Made by a program: the position numbers and the translations under genes. Below, piece after piece: positions 49,108 through 58,212 of a DNA stretch of 64,000 nucleotides; the stretch's first letter is position 1; every line of letters starts with the position of its first letter. The DNA is from Chloroflexota bacterium (lineage in GTDB: Bacteria > Chloroflexota > Anaerolineae > Aggregatilineales > UBA2796), in the NCBI GenBank assembly GCA_021325095.1, contig JAJPHV010000052.1:1-64000 (forward strand), read 5' to 3'. The notes beneath the pieces were generated by a model. It was given only the letters and a program-made list of their open reading frames with translations. It was not told the DNA's origin and ran no database searches.

Positions 49108-49986
49108 ATGATCGAAACGTTTGAGGCACTGCGGCCCAGGCTGTTCGGTATCGCCTACCGGATGCTGGGCAGCGCCAGCGAAGCTGAGGACATTGTGCAG
49201 GAAGCCTTTTTGCGGTTTCAGGCCGCCGAGCGCACGTCTATTCGTTCCGAGGAGGCGTTCTTGCGTACCATTGTCATCCGGCTTTGCCTGGATCAGTTGA
49301 AGTCAGCCCAGGCCAGACGCGAAACCTATCCCGGCCCCTGGCTACCGGAGCCGATCCTCACGGAAGAATCGTCCGGCCTGGGCGACCCGGCAGAACAGGC
49401 CAGCCGCTACGACTCGCTTTCGATGGCTTTCCTGCTCCTGCTGGAAAGCCTCTCGCCGGAGGAACGGGCCGTTTTCCTGCTTCGGGCAGTGTTTGACTAC
49501 GAGTATGCTGAGATCGCCAGTATGCTCGACAAGTCCGAAGCGACGTGCCGCCAACTGTTCAGCCGTGCCAAGAAGCATATCGTCGAACACCGACCCCGCT
49601 TTGAAGCATCGCCGGAAGAGCACCGGCAAATCGTGGCGCGCTTCGTGAGCGCGGCGCAGGACGGCGACCTTGAGGGCCTGATGGCGCTGCTGGCCGAGGG
49701 TGTGACCACCCACGCGGACGGCGGCGGCAAGCGGCGGGCGGCCATGCGCCCGGTACGCGGGCGCGAGGTTGTGGCACGCTTCATCCTTCGGGGCTTGGAG
49801 CTATCCCTCAAGCATGGGGAGACGTTCGAGCGCGCTGTCATCAATGGCCGAGAAGGCTTTATCCTGCGCGATGGAGAGCACCAGGTGACAGAAGTTCTTG
49901 CCTTCGAGATCGTGGATGGCCTGATCCAGAACCTGTATATTGTGTTGAACCCGGACAAGCTAACGCACGTTCAGGTGAAGGATTGA
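49108..49986 (+). CDS. ECF41-family RNA polymerase sigma factor with fused SnoaL-like domain
   Basis: 292 aa. Sigma region 2 (about 8-70), region 4 (about 110-160) with an HTH YAEIASMLDKSEATCRQLFSRA, and a C-terminal NTF2/SnoaL-like extension (about 170-290). The three ECF41 signatures are all present: WLPEP (78-82) in the linker, DGGGK (204-208) and NPDKL (281-285). In this group the extension acts in place of an anti-sigma factor. It starts 12 bp after the oxidoreductase gene, as expected for an auto-regulated ECF41 locus. Confidence 0.94.
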   Translation: MIETFEALRPRLFGIAYRMLGSASEAEDIVQEAFLRFQAAERTSIRSEEAFLRTIVIRLCLDQLKSAQARRETYPGPWLPEPILTEESSGLGDPAEQASRYDSLSMAFLLLLESLSPEERAVFLLRAVFDYEYAEIASMLDKSEATCRQLFSRAKKHIVEHRPRFEASPEEHRQIVARFVSAAQDGDLEGLMALLAEGVTTHADGGGKRRAAMRPVRGREVVARFILRGLELSLKHGETFERAVINGREGFILRDGEHQVTEVLAFEIVDGLIQNLYIVLNPDKLTHVQVKD

Positions 49987-49998
49987 GCAGCTTGCCAC

Positions 49999-50038
49999 TG
50001 GCCTGATGCCCTCGACTGCGCGGAGAGGGATCAGGCCA
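49999..50038 (+). terminator. Stem-loop after the ECF41 operon
   Basis: TGGCCTGAT (49999-50007) pairs with ATCAGGCCA (50030-50038), with a small CCTC/GAGG stem in the loop. Lies 13 bp after the sigma gene stop. No T-run, so Rho-independent termination is uncertain. Confidence 0.5.
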
Positions 50039-50137
50039 GGTTTGCTGAAATTCTCCCCCAATCCATCCTTCGCCGGCCAATGTACGGTATAATCCCGCCT
50101 CAGCAAAGCAGAATACAGACACGGTACAACAGACAAC

Positions 50138-50863
50138 ATGCCAGCTCGCTTCTGGGCTATTGCCGATACGCACCTGTCGTTCGGCAAGCCGAAAGATATG
50201 GCGCGCTTTGGCGAGAAATGGGCCGGACACCCTCATAACCTCGCCGCCGCCTGGAAAGCCAACATCCAACCCGACGATTTTGTGCTGATCGCTGGTGACG
50301 TCTCCTGGGCGCAGTCCACGAACAAAATCCTGGCCGATCTGGTGTGGTTGAGCGCACTGCCAGGGCGCAAAGTGCTGCTGCGCGGCAACCACGATCACTG
50401 GTGGAAGGACATTTTCATCGTTCGTAAGATCGTGGAACCGATGGGCTTCTATGCTATCGAGGGGGACAGCCTGGCGCTGGATGGCGTTGTGGTCTGTGGA
50501 GCCATGGGACACATTGCCCCGGAAGATCCCTATTATGTGGAAGACCCGAAAAAAGATCGTTACACCCGGGAACTGAAGCGGCTGGACAAAGCGTTGCAAC
50601 ACGCGGCAGCGCAGCGCAAGCCGGGCCAGCCTGTCCTGTTGATGATGCACTACCCGCCATTCACGTCGGAGGGTAAGCGAACGGCTTATGTCGATTTGAT
50701 CAGCCATTACCAGCCGACGCTTTGCCTGTACGGGCACTTGCATCGCCCGTCAGAATGGCAGGTTGCGCAAAACGGGCTGTACGATGGCGTGCACTACCGG
50801 CTGGTGGCGTCGGACTATCTGAACATGACTCCCCGCCTGGTCTGGCCGGCAAGCAACGCGTGA
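50138..50863 (+). CDS. Calcineurin-like metallophosphoesterase
   Basis: 241 aa. Metal-binding motifs are in order: IADTHLS (about 7-13), IAGDVSW (about 51-57), GNHDHWW (about 88-94), MMHYPPF, and GHLHRP. Substrate not deducible. TATAAT at 50088-50093 is a possible -10. Cytoplasmic. Confidence 0.9.
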   Translation: MPARFWAIADTHLSFGKPKDMARFGEKWAGHPHNLAAAWKANIQPDDFVLIAGDVSWAQSTNKILADLVWLSALPGRKVLLRGNHDHWWKDIFIVRKIVEPMGFYAIEGDSLALDGVVVCGAMGHIAPEDPYYVEDPKKDRYTRELKRLDKALQHAAAQRKPGQPVLLMMHYPPFTSEGKRTAYVDLISHYQPTLCLYGHLHRPSEWQVAQNGLYDGVHYRLVASDYLNMTPRLVWPASNA

Positions 50864-50904
50864 AGTCGATAGGTGTACTAATGCTGATACTGAGGAATTG
50901 ACCT

Positions 50905-51486
50905 GTGGGCCTTGCCTATTACCGGATCGCACCGGACATGCTGGAAAACCTTCGCCCGCTGATTGTGGCGCACGAGTCTGAAATCGTCGGCCCGCGCGCG
51001 CGCGGTTACTGGTTTGACCGGCCCGACGAATACGACTACGTGGGCGTGCGCGACGTGGCGCGGCAACTGGACGAAGCAGGCCAGCGCCATGCGACGGAAC
51101 GGCTGGAACTTTCCGAAGTCCAGGCGCACAGTTTGTCGCTGTTGGATGTCGAACTGCCGGGCGATGGCGGCGAATTCCCGCCGCCGCTGTTCATGACCAG
51201 CGCCGATCCCGACCTGGTGCGGCGCTCGCTCCGAGCGGCGCGGCGACGGCTCGGCAGCAGCCCGGAAGCAGTGGCGAGCCGGCTGGCGCAGCGGGGCGAA
51301 CGCGATCCGCGCTTCGCGGATTACGTGGACAAGCAAATTCGCCATCTGCGGGAAGCGCTGCCGCTGGTCTGGCACTTCCACGAGCGCGCGGCTGAGGCCA
51401 ACGAAGCGGTCCTGGTGGTCGATCTGCGCGCCCGTGACCTGGAAATCCCCGAAGAAATCGAATTGGCAGGGATGAGCGAGACGTAA
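50905..51486 (+). CDS. Hypothetical protein
   Basis: 193 aa, soluble, rich in charged residues. GTG start with GAGGAA upstream. No family recognised; the second half (about 100-185) is helical and Arg/Glu-rich. It lies in a rightward run leading to the delta-prime gene. Confidence 0.65.
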   Translation: MGLAYYRIAPDMLENLRPLIVAHESEIVGPRARGYWFDRPDEYDYVGVRDVARQLDEAGQRHATERLELSEVQAHSLSLLDVELPGDGGEFPPPLFMTSADPDLVRRSLRAARRRLGSSPEAVASRLAQRGERDPRFADYVDKQIRHLREALPLVWHFHERAAEANEAVLVVDLRARDLEIPEEIELAGMSET

Positions 51487-51511
51487 CAGCCGCCTTTCAG
51501 GAGACGTATGG

Positions 51512-51946
51512 GTGGACGCCGAATCGCAAAAGAGTCTGCAATGGCTGGGCGATCAGCATTTTGAGGAGCAGCGTTCGCTGCGCGCTGCCGAGGACAACCT
51601 GTTCAACTGGGCCATGTCGCTATTCCTGGCCGGGTTTGGCGCGCTGACGGGACTGCGCGGCATCACCACCGCGCAGTGGAGCGCCCAATGGCGGCTGTTG
51701 ATCATGCTTGGCCTGGTGGTGATCGTGGCCGTGATCTTGCTCATGGCCTTTTTGATCCGCTTCAACTACGAGCGTAACCAGGCAGCGCTCGCCAGAATTA
51801 TGGCCCAGCTGCGGCAGACTGGCGGCGCGGCGAACATCCCGGAAGGCCCCAGTTTCATCGTGGATCGCTTATTCTTCTACCTGCGCTGGAGCGCTGTCGG
51901 CGCGATGGGCCTGATCCTGCTGGTGCTGGTCTGGATGCTGGGTTAG
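51512..51946 (+). CDS. Small membrane protein with two or three helices
   Basis: 144 aa. Polar N-terminus with DQHFEEQRSLRAAED, then helices at about 29-48, 60-82 and 120-143. GTG start with AGGAG. It ends 2 bp before the delta-prime gene, so the two are likely co-translated. Unknown function. Confidence 0.72.
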   Translation: MDAESQKSLQWLGDQHFEEQRSLRAAEDNLFNWAMSLFLAGFGALTGLRGITTAQWSAQWRLLIMLGLVVIVAVILLMAFLIRFNYERNQAALARIMAQLRQTGGAANIPEGPSFIVDRLFFYLRWSAVGAMGLILLVLVWMLG

Positions 51947-51948
51947 CT

Positions 51949-52980
51949 TTGGACGGGCAGCCGCTCTATTCCACCCACTGGCCCGTGATCGGGCACAAGT
52001 GGGCGGTTGAACATCTGGCCCGCAGCTTGAATCACGGGCGGGTTCGCCACGCCTATCTGATCACCGGCCCGTCGGGGATCGGCAAAACGACGCTGGCCCG
52101 CGCCTTTGCGCAGGCGGTCAATTGTCTGAGCGAAGAAGCGCGCCCGTGTGGGGAATGCCGGGCCTGCACCCTGATCGCGCACGACGGCTACGCCGACGTG
52201 AACGTGATCCAGGCCGACGGGAACACGCTCAAGATCGAACAGATACGGGACATGCAGCACATGCTGGCGCTGCGCCCGGTGGAGGCACGCTACCGCGTCG
52301 TCATCTTGCGGCATTTCCAGGACGCGACGCCCCAGGCTATGGACGCGCTGCTCAAGACGTTGGAAGAGCCGCCCTCTTACGTCATTCTGCTGCTGACGGC
52401 AGACACCGCCGACACGCTCCTGCCGACCATCAAATCGCGCTGCCAGCCCATCAACCTGCGTGTGCTGCCCACTACGCTGATCCGGCGGGCGCTGGAAGAG
52501 CGCTGGCAGGTCGAGCCGGAACGAGCGGCGCTGCTGGCGCAGCTTTCGGGCGGGCGCATCGGCTGGGCGGTACGCGCCGCCGAAGACGAAACGCTGCTCG
52601 CACAACGTAGCGAATGGCTGGATTTGCTCGAAAAGGCTATCGGGCAGTCACGGGTCGGGCGCTTTATGCTGGTTGAACCCCTGAGCCGGGACAAAGCCAG
52701 CCTTGCGGCGGCGATGGAACTCTGGCAGAGCTACTGGCGCGACGTGCTGCTGGTCAGCCACAGCACGACGACCCCTATTGCGAACCGGGATCGCCGTCAC
52801 GCGCTGGAACAGATCGCGGCGGCGGTTAAGGTCGAGGACGTGCAGCGCGTTTTGAACGCCATCCGCCGCACCGCGAAATACGTGGATCAGAACGTCAATG
52901 CGCGGCTGGCACTCGAAGTCCTGATGCTTGATCTGCCTCAGTTGCAGCTTATCCAGGCTCCGCCCGGCGTCAGGGAGTGA
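51949..52980 (+). CDS. holB: DNA polymerase III, delta-prime subunit
   Basis: 343 aa clamp-loader AAA+ protein. Walker A GPSGIGKT (residues 40-47); a zinc module Cys59, Cys67, Cys70, Cys73; the MDALLKTLEEPP segment (about 131-142); and the SRC sensor motif (163-165). The TTG start is 2 bp after the preceding stop. The intact P-loop recalls the ATP-binding DnaX subunit, but length and lack of C-terminal domains fit delta-prime. Its end overlaps the convergent glycosyltransferase by 11 bp. Confidence 0.9.
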   Translation: MDGQPLYSTHWPVIGHKWAVEHLARSLNHGRVRHAYLITGPSGIGKTTLARAFAQAVNCLSEEARPCGECRACTLIAHDGYADVNVIQADGNTLKIEQIRDMQHMLALRPVEARYRVVILRHFQDATPQAMDALLKTLEEPPSYVILLLTADTADTLLPTIKSRCQPINLRVLPTTLIRRALEERWQVEPERAALLAQLSGGRIGWAVRAAEDETLLAQRSEWLDLLEKAIGQSRVGRFMLVEPLSRDKASLAAAMELWQSYWRDVLLVSHSTTTPIANRDRRHALEQIAAAVKVEDVQRVLNAIRRTAKYVDQNVNARLALEVLMLDLPQLQLIQAPPGVRE

Positions 52981-54679
52981 GGCCCGTAAAGCGGCACGCC
53001 CACTGCCCATTCTGCACGAGGTCACTGACACGGTACAACGTATAGCCCCCCTGGACGTGGAGGGGGGCTATCGCACAATCCATCACGGACGGTTCTCCGG
53101 GCGAAACAACCCAGTAATCGAATGCGGCCAGTTGATCGGGGGCGGGCCAGTTCCCGACCACCATCTCGACCCCATCGGCGTGGTAAGGCAGTAGCAAATC
53201 CTGCGTCCAGATGCGCGATCCGGCGGGCAGCGTGCTCAGGAACAGGGCCATGTCGTAGCGATCCGCGCCCAGGCGCAGCCGGTGTTTGTCGGCCTCGGAC
53301 ATGAGCGGGCGGCGCAGCAGTTCCGGCTTGTAATCGACGGCAGCGCTGGCCGCAGGCAGGGCGAGCACGACAACCAGCGCGACGGTGATGGCCCGCATAT
53401 AGCGTATCTGCGGAAGACGGCGCGCGATCTCCCGCAGAGCCTGGGCGCCCATCACGGCGGCAAATGGCGTCAGCACGAGCAGGAAGCGCCCATCGTAAGA
53501 AAAAAGTGCCCACCAGATCGCAAAGAAGGGCAGGTGGAAGATCAGCAGAAACACCGGCGCGTCAGCACGTCCCCGTGAGCGCCAAGCCTGCCACAGCGCC
53601 CAGGCCATGCCCGCCGTGAACAGCCAGCCGATCACCGAATAGCGCGTATCGACCAGGTACGGGAACAGGTTGACGACGGTGCGTTCGGCCCTGGCTATCC
53701 AGCCCGTCGGCGGAAGGAGCGCCCCGGACAGTGCCAGGTTGCGCGCATACCAGGGGCCGGCCACGATCAAATACGCCGCCGCGATCAGGATCGCGTTCCG
53801 GGCGGGCAGGGTTCGACGGATCAGGGCGCGGTAGCCGAGCCACAGGGCGATGGACAGGATGACCAACAGGCCGCTGTTTTTTGTCCAGGCGGCCAGCCCG
53901 GCCATGATCCCGGACAGCAGCGCATCCGGCCAGGCGTTGCTGCGCTCCAGGCGCAGCAGGAAGAGGGCGGTCAGCCCATAGAAGAAACCGGTGGGCAGAT
54001 CGACGTAGCCCGCCGAGGCCCAGTGCGTGAACATCGGCGTCAGGGCGACGAGCAGGGCTGCCGTGATCCCGACCACGCGCTCAAACAACCACTCGCCGAG
54101 CAGGTAGGCAACGCCGAGAATGCCGACGGACAGCAGCGCCGGGATGAGCGCAGCCAGGTGTTCATTGATCCAGCCCGCCGCCTGATGGGTAAAGGCGTAC
54201 AGGAGCGGAACCAGCATCGGATACATTTCGTACAATGGCCCGCGTGGAAGCTGCCCGGTCAGCGTGATCTGCTTGCCAAACGTGGCGTAAATCGTGATGG
54301 CGTCGTCGATGCCGAACGGCCAGTAGATCGCATTGAAGACGATCAATCCGGCCATGACCGCGATGATCGCCACTGCGCCGCGCCACCATCCAGCAACGCC
54401 AATGCCCGAAACAGGGGATTTGGACTTCTCCCGTACCCAGACGAGCCAGCCCATCGCACTCACGACTGCCGCGATTACGGTAGCAAAACGCCAGTCGATG
54501 CGCAGGCCCGACAGCCCGATCCAGAGCATGATCTGTGAGAGTGTGCCGACACTGAGGCCGAGCGTGGTTAGCGCCAGCAGGACGGGAGAGGTCGTCCTTT
54601 GCCGGTTCAACAGCCAGCGCGCCCAGGGGAACATGAAGACCAGGGCCAGCAGCGTGAGCGGCCATGCAAGCAGGGACAC
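52970..54679 (-). CDS. Multi-pass glycosyltransferase, family 39/ArnT-like
   Basis: 569 aa with about 11 or 12 membrane helices. The first periplasmic loop has FGIDDAITIYATFGKQITLTG with acidic residues typical of PMT/ArnT catalytic loops (here D-D). The C-terminal 150 aa form a soluble domain. Likely transfers a sugar from a lipid-linked donor to a lipid or protein at the outer face. GTG start. Confidence 0.85.
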   Translation of the reverse strand: MSLLAWPLTLLALVFMFPWARWLLNRQRTTSPVLLALTTLGLSVGTLSQIMLWIGLSGLRIDWRFATVIAAVVSAMGWLVWVREKSKSPVSGIGVAGWWRGAVAIIAVMAGLIVFNAIYWPFGIDDAITIYATFGKQITLTGQLPRGPLYEMYPMLVPLLYAFTHQAAGWINEHLAALIPALLSVGILGVAYLLGEWLFERVVGITAALLVALTPMFTHWASAGYVDLPTGFFYGLTALFLLRLERSNAWPDALLSGIMAGLAAWTKNSGLLVILSIALWLGYRALIRRTLPARNAILIAAAYLIVAGPWYARNLALSGALLPPTGWIARAERTVVNLFPYLVDTRYSVIGWLFTAGMAWALWQAWRSRGRADAPVFLLIFHLPFFAIWWALFSYDGRFLLVLTPFAAVMGAQALREIARRLPQIRYMRAITVALVVVLALPAASAAVDYKPELLRRPLMSEADKHRLRLGADRYDMALFLSTLPAGSRIWTQDLLLPYHADGVEMVVGNWPAPDQLAAFDYWVVSPGEPSVMDCAIAPLHVQGGYTLYRVSDLVQNGQWACRFTGLTP

Positions 54680-54743
54680 GGCTACTGCACCGCTGGCTGC
54701 CCGCCGGTTAACGTCGGACGAGAAATGTCCAATAGGGGACGTT

Positions 54744-55922
54744 TCATAAGTATGTCTTCACGATCTCGACCAACTGCTGTGCCCGGTGGCGGAAGGTATG
54801 CTCGCCCAACACGCGCTGGCGGGCCGCTGCGCCCATTGCGCACCGTTCGGAGTCGTGGGCCAGCAGCCAGCGGTAGCGCTCAACGGCCTCGTCCCGGCTG
54901 TGGATCACGTTGATCTCTTTGCCCGGCTCGAACCAGGTCTCCACACCGAGATAGGGATTGGAAACAATGCACGCGCCCATACTTGCCAGTTCAAAGGGGC
55001 GCGCGCTGGACGAGGCGAACACCGAGGCATGGGCCTTGCGCGTCACGCACAGGTTGATCTTGCTGCGGCAGGCGTATTCGCGCAGCTTGCTGACCGAGAG
55101 ATACGGCAGCAACCGGGCACGGCCCAGGTCGCCCAGCTGCCGCCCGCGCACGGCGAAGCTCGCCTCTGGCATGTGCTGGCTGGCATAGGCGATCATGCCG
55201 TCGATCCACTCCTCACGGTACTCGCGGGTATGCCCGTAAAAGAACACGTCGATGTCCTGCTTTACCTCTATGGGGCTGAACACGTCCGGGTCGGCGGCGT
55301 AGTACAGGACGTGGACGTTTTTCGCGCCCATCTCGCGCAGCATGTCCGCGCCGCCGAGGCTGTTCGAGATAAACCCGGCGTACTCGCTCACGTCTGCGCC
55401 CTGGTAAATCTTGAAGCCCGTCGCAAACCCGGCAAAACCCGGCAGGCTGGCCGGTACGTCGCCGTCGTAGTACAGCACAGGCTTGTTGAACCTATCCTGC
55501 ACAAACTTCGCCAGCCCGACCACGTGGTTGAGCGGTATGGTCAGGAAGATCACGGCGTCGATGTCCGGTTGCGCCGCCAGCGTGCGGGTCAGGAAAGCGC
55601 GCCAGCGGGGTGCAATCACACGCTGCGCAAGCTGGCGCTGCGCCCGATCCACCAGCGTTTCCGAGGACGCTGCCGTTTCCACGGGGCGAGCCGGGGACGA
55701 GCGCCGGAACGTGTCCCGCACTGCCTTGAACAGATCGCCCTCGCACTGCACCGGGTTGGGAAGCGCCCGCCACCACAGGCTTTCGATGGCTGGCCCCTGG
55801 TAGGTCGTCGCCAGCACGTCGACTCCCACTTCATATAGCCCTTTGAGAAGCTGCCACCACGACGGTGTGGCGCTGAATGGCTGGGTGAGGTCGAGCGAGG
55901 AGGCCAGGATCAGGAGCTTCAT
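54744..55922 (-). CDS. Glycosyltransferase, GT-B fold (family 1/CgeB-like)
   Basis: 392 aa. N-terminal Rossmann-like half and a C-terminal donor-binding half with SSARPFELASMGACIVSNP and the acidic EVWFEPGKEINVI-like turn expected for GT4/CgeB proteins. Cytoplasmic or membrane-associated. It sits between two membrane glycosyltransferases, suggesting a surface glycan pathway. Confidence 0.88.
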   Translation of the reverse strand: MKLLILASSLDLTQPFSATPSWWQLLKGLYEVGVDVLATTYQGPAIESLWWRALPNPVQCEGDLFKAVRDTFRRSSPARPVETAASSETLVDRAQRQLAQRVIAPRWRAFLTRTLAAQPDIDAVIFLTIPLNHVVGLAKFVQDRFNKPVLYYDGDVPASLPGFAGFATGFKIYQGADVSEYAGFISNSLGGADMLREMGAKNVHVLYYAADPDVFSPIEVKQDIDVFFYGHTREYREEWIDGMIAYASQHMPEASFAVRGRQLGDLGRARLLPYLSVSKLREYACRSKINLCVTRKAHASVFASSSARPFELASMGACIVSNPYLGVETWFEPGKEINVIHSRDEAVERYRWLLAHDSERCAMGAAARQRVLGEHTFRHRAQQLVEIVKTYL

Positions 55923-55930
55923 GGTGGCAG

Positions 55931-55958
55931 ATTATAGCAGCGCGAAGTCAGCATACAA
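55931..55958 (-). promoter_or_regulatory. Promoter giving a nearly leaderless glycosyltransferase mRNA
   Basis: On the minus strand: TTGTAT (55958-55953), 16 bp, TATAAT (55936-55931). Only 8 nt lie between -10 and the ATG at 55922, so the predicted mRNA begins one or two nt before the start codon. Confidence 0.55.
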
Positions 55959-56050
55959 CTGGCTGCCGTTACATGCTACAATCCGGGCGTTGTCACCTTG
56001 AGCGGCAGGGTTATGCACATCTCACGCTGTAAACTCATTGAAATGCAGGG

Positions 56051-58126
56051 TTGCACCCATTACGCCCACGTTACACCTTTACCCCGCCCATCAGAAATCT
56101 GACCGCATTCCGTTCGTGCACAGGCAAGAAGCCAGTCGAATTGTCATTTGTAGAGTCTTTCCCTGATGCTCCGCTGGGAGATGGCAAATGCGGGCGCCAC
56201 AAAACCCGGTTGCCTGCGGTACTGTTGACGGTTGCCCTGCTGCTGTTCGGCTTTACGCTTCGCGTTATCGATGTCGGGGCGGAGCCGCTGCGCTGGGATG
56301 AAGTGAATACCGACTATCTGGCTTTTGAATTCGGACACGAGGGCATCCGTGAACCGCTCGGCGTCCGCACGGTGGCAAACCTCAGACAGTCCCCTTTCTT
56401 TCACGACGTGTTTGCAGTTTCGTTTGCCTTCGATCCCGATCCGCGCATGGCGCGCCTGTTCCTGGCAGCTATCCACCTGGTTTCGATGGCCTTGCTTTAT
56501 TTGCTTGTGCGCCGCTATTTCAGCCCACAAACCGCGCTTGTCACATTGCTACTGTACGCGGTCATGCCGCGTGCCATCTGGTCGGGGCGCTACGTGTGGA
56601 ACCCCTCCCTGACCTTGCCGTTCGTGATCGCCTATTACCTGACGGGGCTGCTCGCCGGGGACGGTAAGCGCTGGGCACGGCGGCTCAATTCCATCATGCT
56701 GTGCTGCGCATTCCAGGCGCACCCTGTCGCCGCACTGAGCGGTCTGCTGTTCCCGTTGTTTGTGATCCGAGACTGGAAACGGGCATCAGGCGTGAGGCGA
56801 GAACTGGTGTTGGACTACGGCACTGGCTTCCTGGTCAGCGTCGTACTGCTCGTTCCCTGGGTGTACGCCAGCCTGAGATTTGGCCCGAAGGACACGTTAC
56901 AGGCCGTCATTTCCGAGAGTGAAGGTTTTGCGCACTTCCTCCAACTGCTGGTGAACAACCCTACGCTGCTTGTGTACCGCCCCAATACGCCGACCCTGTA
57001 CATCCCGATCTCAAAGGCTCAAAGTGTGGCCTTCGCATTGATCGGCTGGTTCAGCATCCTGGCAAGCCTGTATGCGCTGCTCGGCGGCATCCTCCGTCGT
57101 CACGTTCCATCGATGGTTATGGGCGCAGCGTTTATTCTGCCCTCGATGGCAACCCTGGCGCTGCCCCGCAGTTTTGACCATTACTTTATTCCGCTGCTGC
57201 CCGCCACAGCGATTGTGCAGGCCATCACGCTGGTCGGCGCACGCCCGCGCCGCAGGTGGCTCACTGCTGCAGGTCTGGCTGTCCTTGTGGCAATGAGCCT
57301 GATCCAGGCACAGTATTTTTTCTACTGGCTGCAAATCTACGATCATCAGGCCACCTACAACTATGACTGGCAGCCACCGCTGCGGACAGTCCTTCAGTTT
57401 CAGAAGGCAGCCATTCAACCGGGACGCGAAACGATCTATTACATTTTCGGCCAGGCGGATGGGCGTCCCTACGACGAGTACTACCGGCTGTGGCGCATCC
57501 TGGGCGCGCGTGGCCCTTCGCGGGTGATCAGCGGCGACAGCTACGCATTCCCGGTTCCCAAAGCAGGCGCGACGATCATCAGCTTCTTGCCGGATCAGGT
57601 TATCCCCCCTGAGCTGACGACACGTTCTCGGCAACTGGTGCTTGGCAACTGGCTGCGGGCTGTTGAACTGCCACCCAACGCCGAGCTAACCCCGACCTGC
57701 GCGCCTGCACAGCCAGAGCAACTGGCAAATGGCGCGACGGTTGTGGGCTATTACGTCCCCGCGACGTCGGATTTTCGGCCAGGCAAAATCTGGAACATCT
57801 ACGTGCTGTGGCGCAGCACTCTGAATGAGGATCACACCATCTACCAGATGTTTGTCGAACTGGTTGATGGTCAGGGCGAACGCATTGCGCAGCTTGACAG
57901 CCCGACCCTGCATACCGACCTGTGGCACGCGGACGAGATGCTCATCAGCCAAGTTCCGCTGACCATCCCGGCCCGGTTGCCGGATGGCGACAACTTTGCC
58001 GTGCGGGTGGGCATGTATCGCCTGCCATACACCGGCCCGGTTGCCGTTTTGAAGGACGGCAAGAGCGCTGACGAGACGTGGGTCACTATCCCGTTCTGTT
58101 CGGCGGGCGTTGCACCTGTATTTTGA
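56051..58126 (+). CDS. Multi-pass glycosyltransferase, PMT-like, with a C-terminal soluble domain
   Basis: 691 aa at most. About nine or ten helices between residues 55 and 420; the loop ...PLRWDEVNTDYLAFEFG (about 76-95) has the acidic residues of GT39-type enzymes. Residues about 430-690 are extracytoplasmic, with beta-rich GNWLRAVELPPNAE and VWVTIPFCSAG-like segments. The start is uncertain: TTG 56051 has a GGG upstream, and TTG 56141 is possible. No strong promoter found. Confidence 0.82.
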   Translation: MHPLRPRYTFTPPIRNLTAFRSCTGKKPVELSFVESFPDAPLGDGKCGRHKTRLPAVLLTVALLLFGFTLRVIDVGAEPLRWDEVNTDYLAFEFGHEGIREPLGVRTVANLRQSPFFHDVFAVSFAFDPDPRMARLFLAAIHLVSMALLYLLVRRYFSPQTALVTLLLYAVMPRAIWSGRYVWNPSLTLPFVIAYYLTGLLAGDGKRWARRLNSIMLCCAFQAHPVAALSGLLFPLFVIRDWKRASGVRRELVLDYGTGFLVSVVLLVPWVYASLRFGPKDTLQAVISESEGFAHFLQLLVNNPTLLVYRPNTPTLYIPISKAQSVAFALIGWFSILASLYALLGGILRRHVPSMVMGAAFILPSMATLALPRSFDHYFIPLLPATAIVQAITLVGARPRRRWLTAAGLAVLVAMSLIQAQYFFYWLQIYDHQATYNYDWQPPLRTVLQFQKAAIQPGRETIYYIFGQADGRPYDEYYRLWRILGARGPSRVISGDSYAFPVPKAGATIISFLPDQVIPPELTTRSRQLVLGNWLRAVELPPNAELTPTCAPAQPEQLANGATVVGYYVPATSDFRPGKIWNIYVLWRSTLNEDHTIYQMFVELVDGQGERIAQLDSPTLHTDLWHADEMLISQVPLTIPARLPDGDNFAVRVGMYRLPYTGPVAVLKDGKSADETWVTIPFCSAGVAPVF

Positions 58127-58212
58127 CGGAGGGGATGTCGGGCATATCGCGGTAAGCGCTGGCCGGTGAGTCGAGAATCAAGCCTGCGCCTGGCGCGAAT
58201 ACGCTGTGCCGA

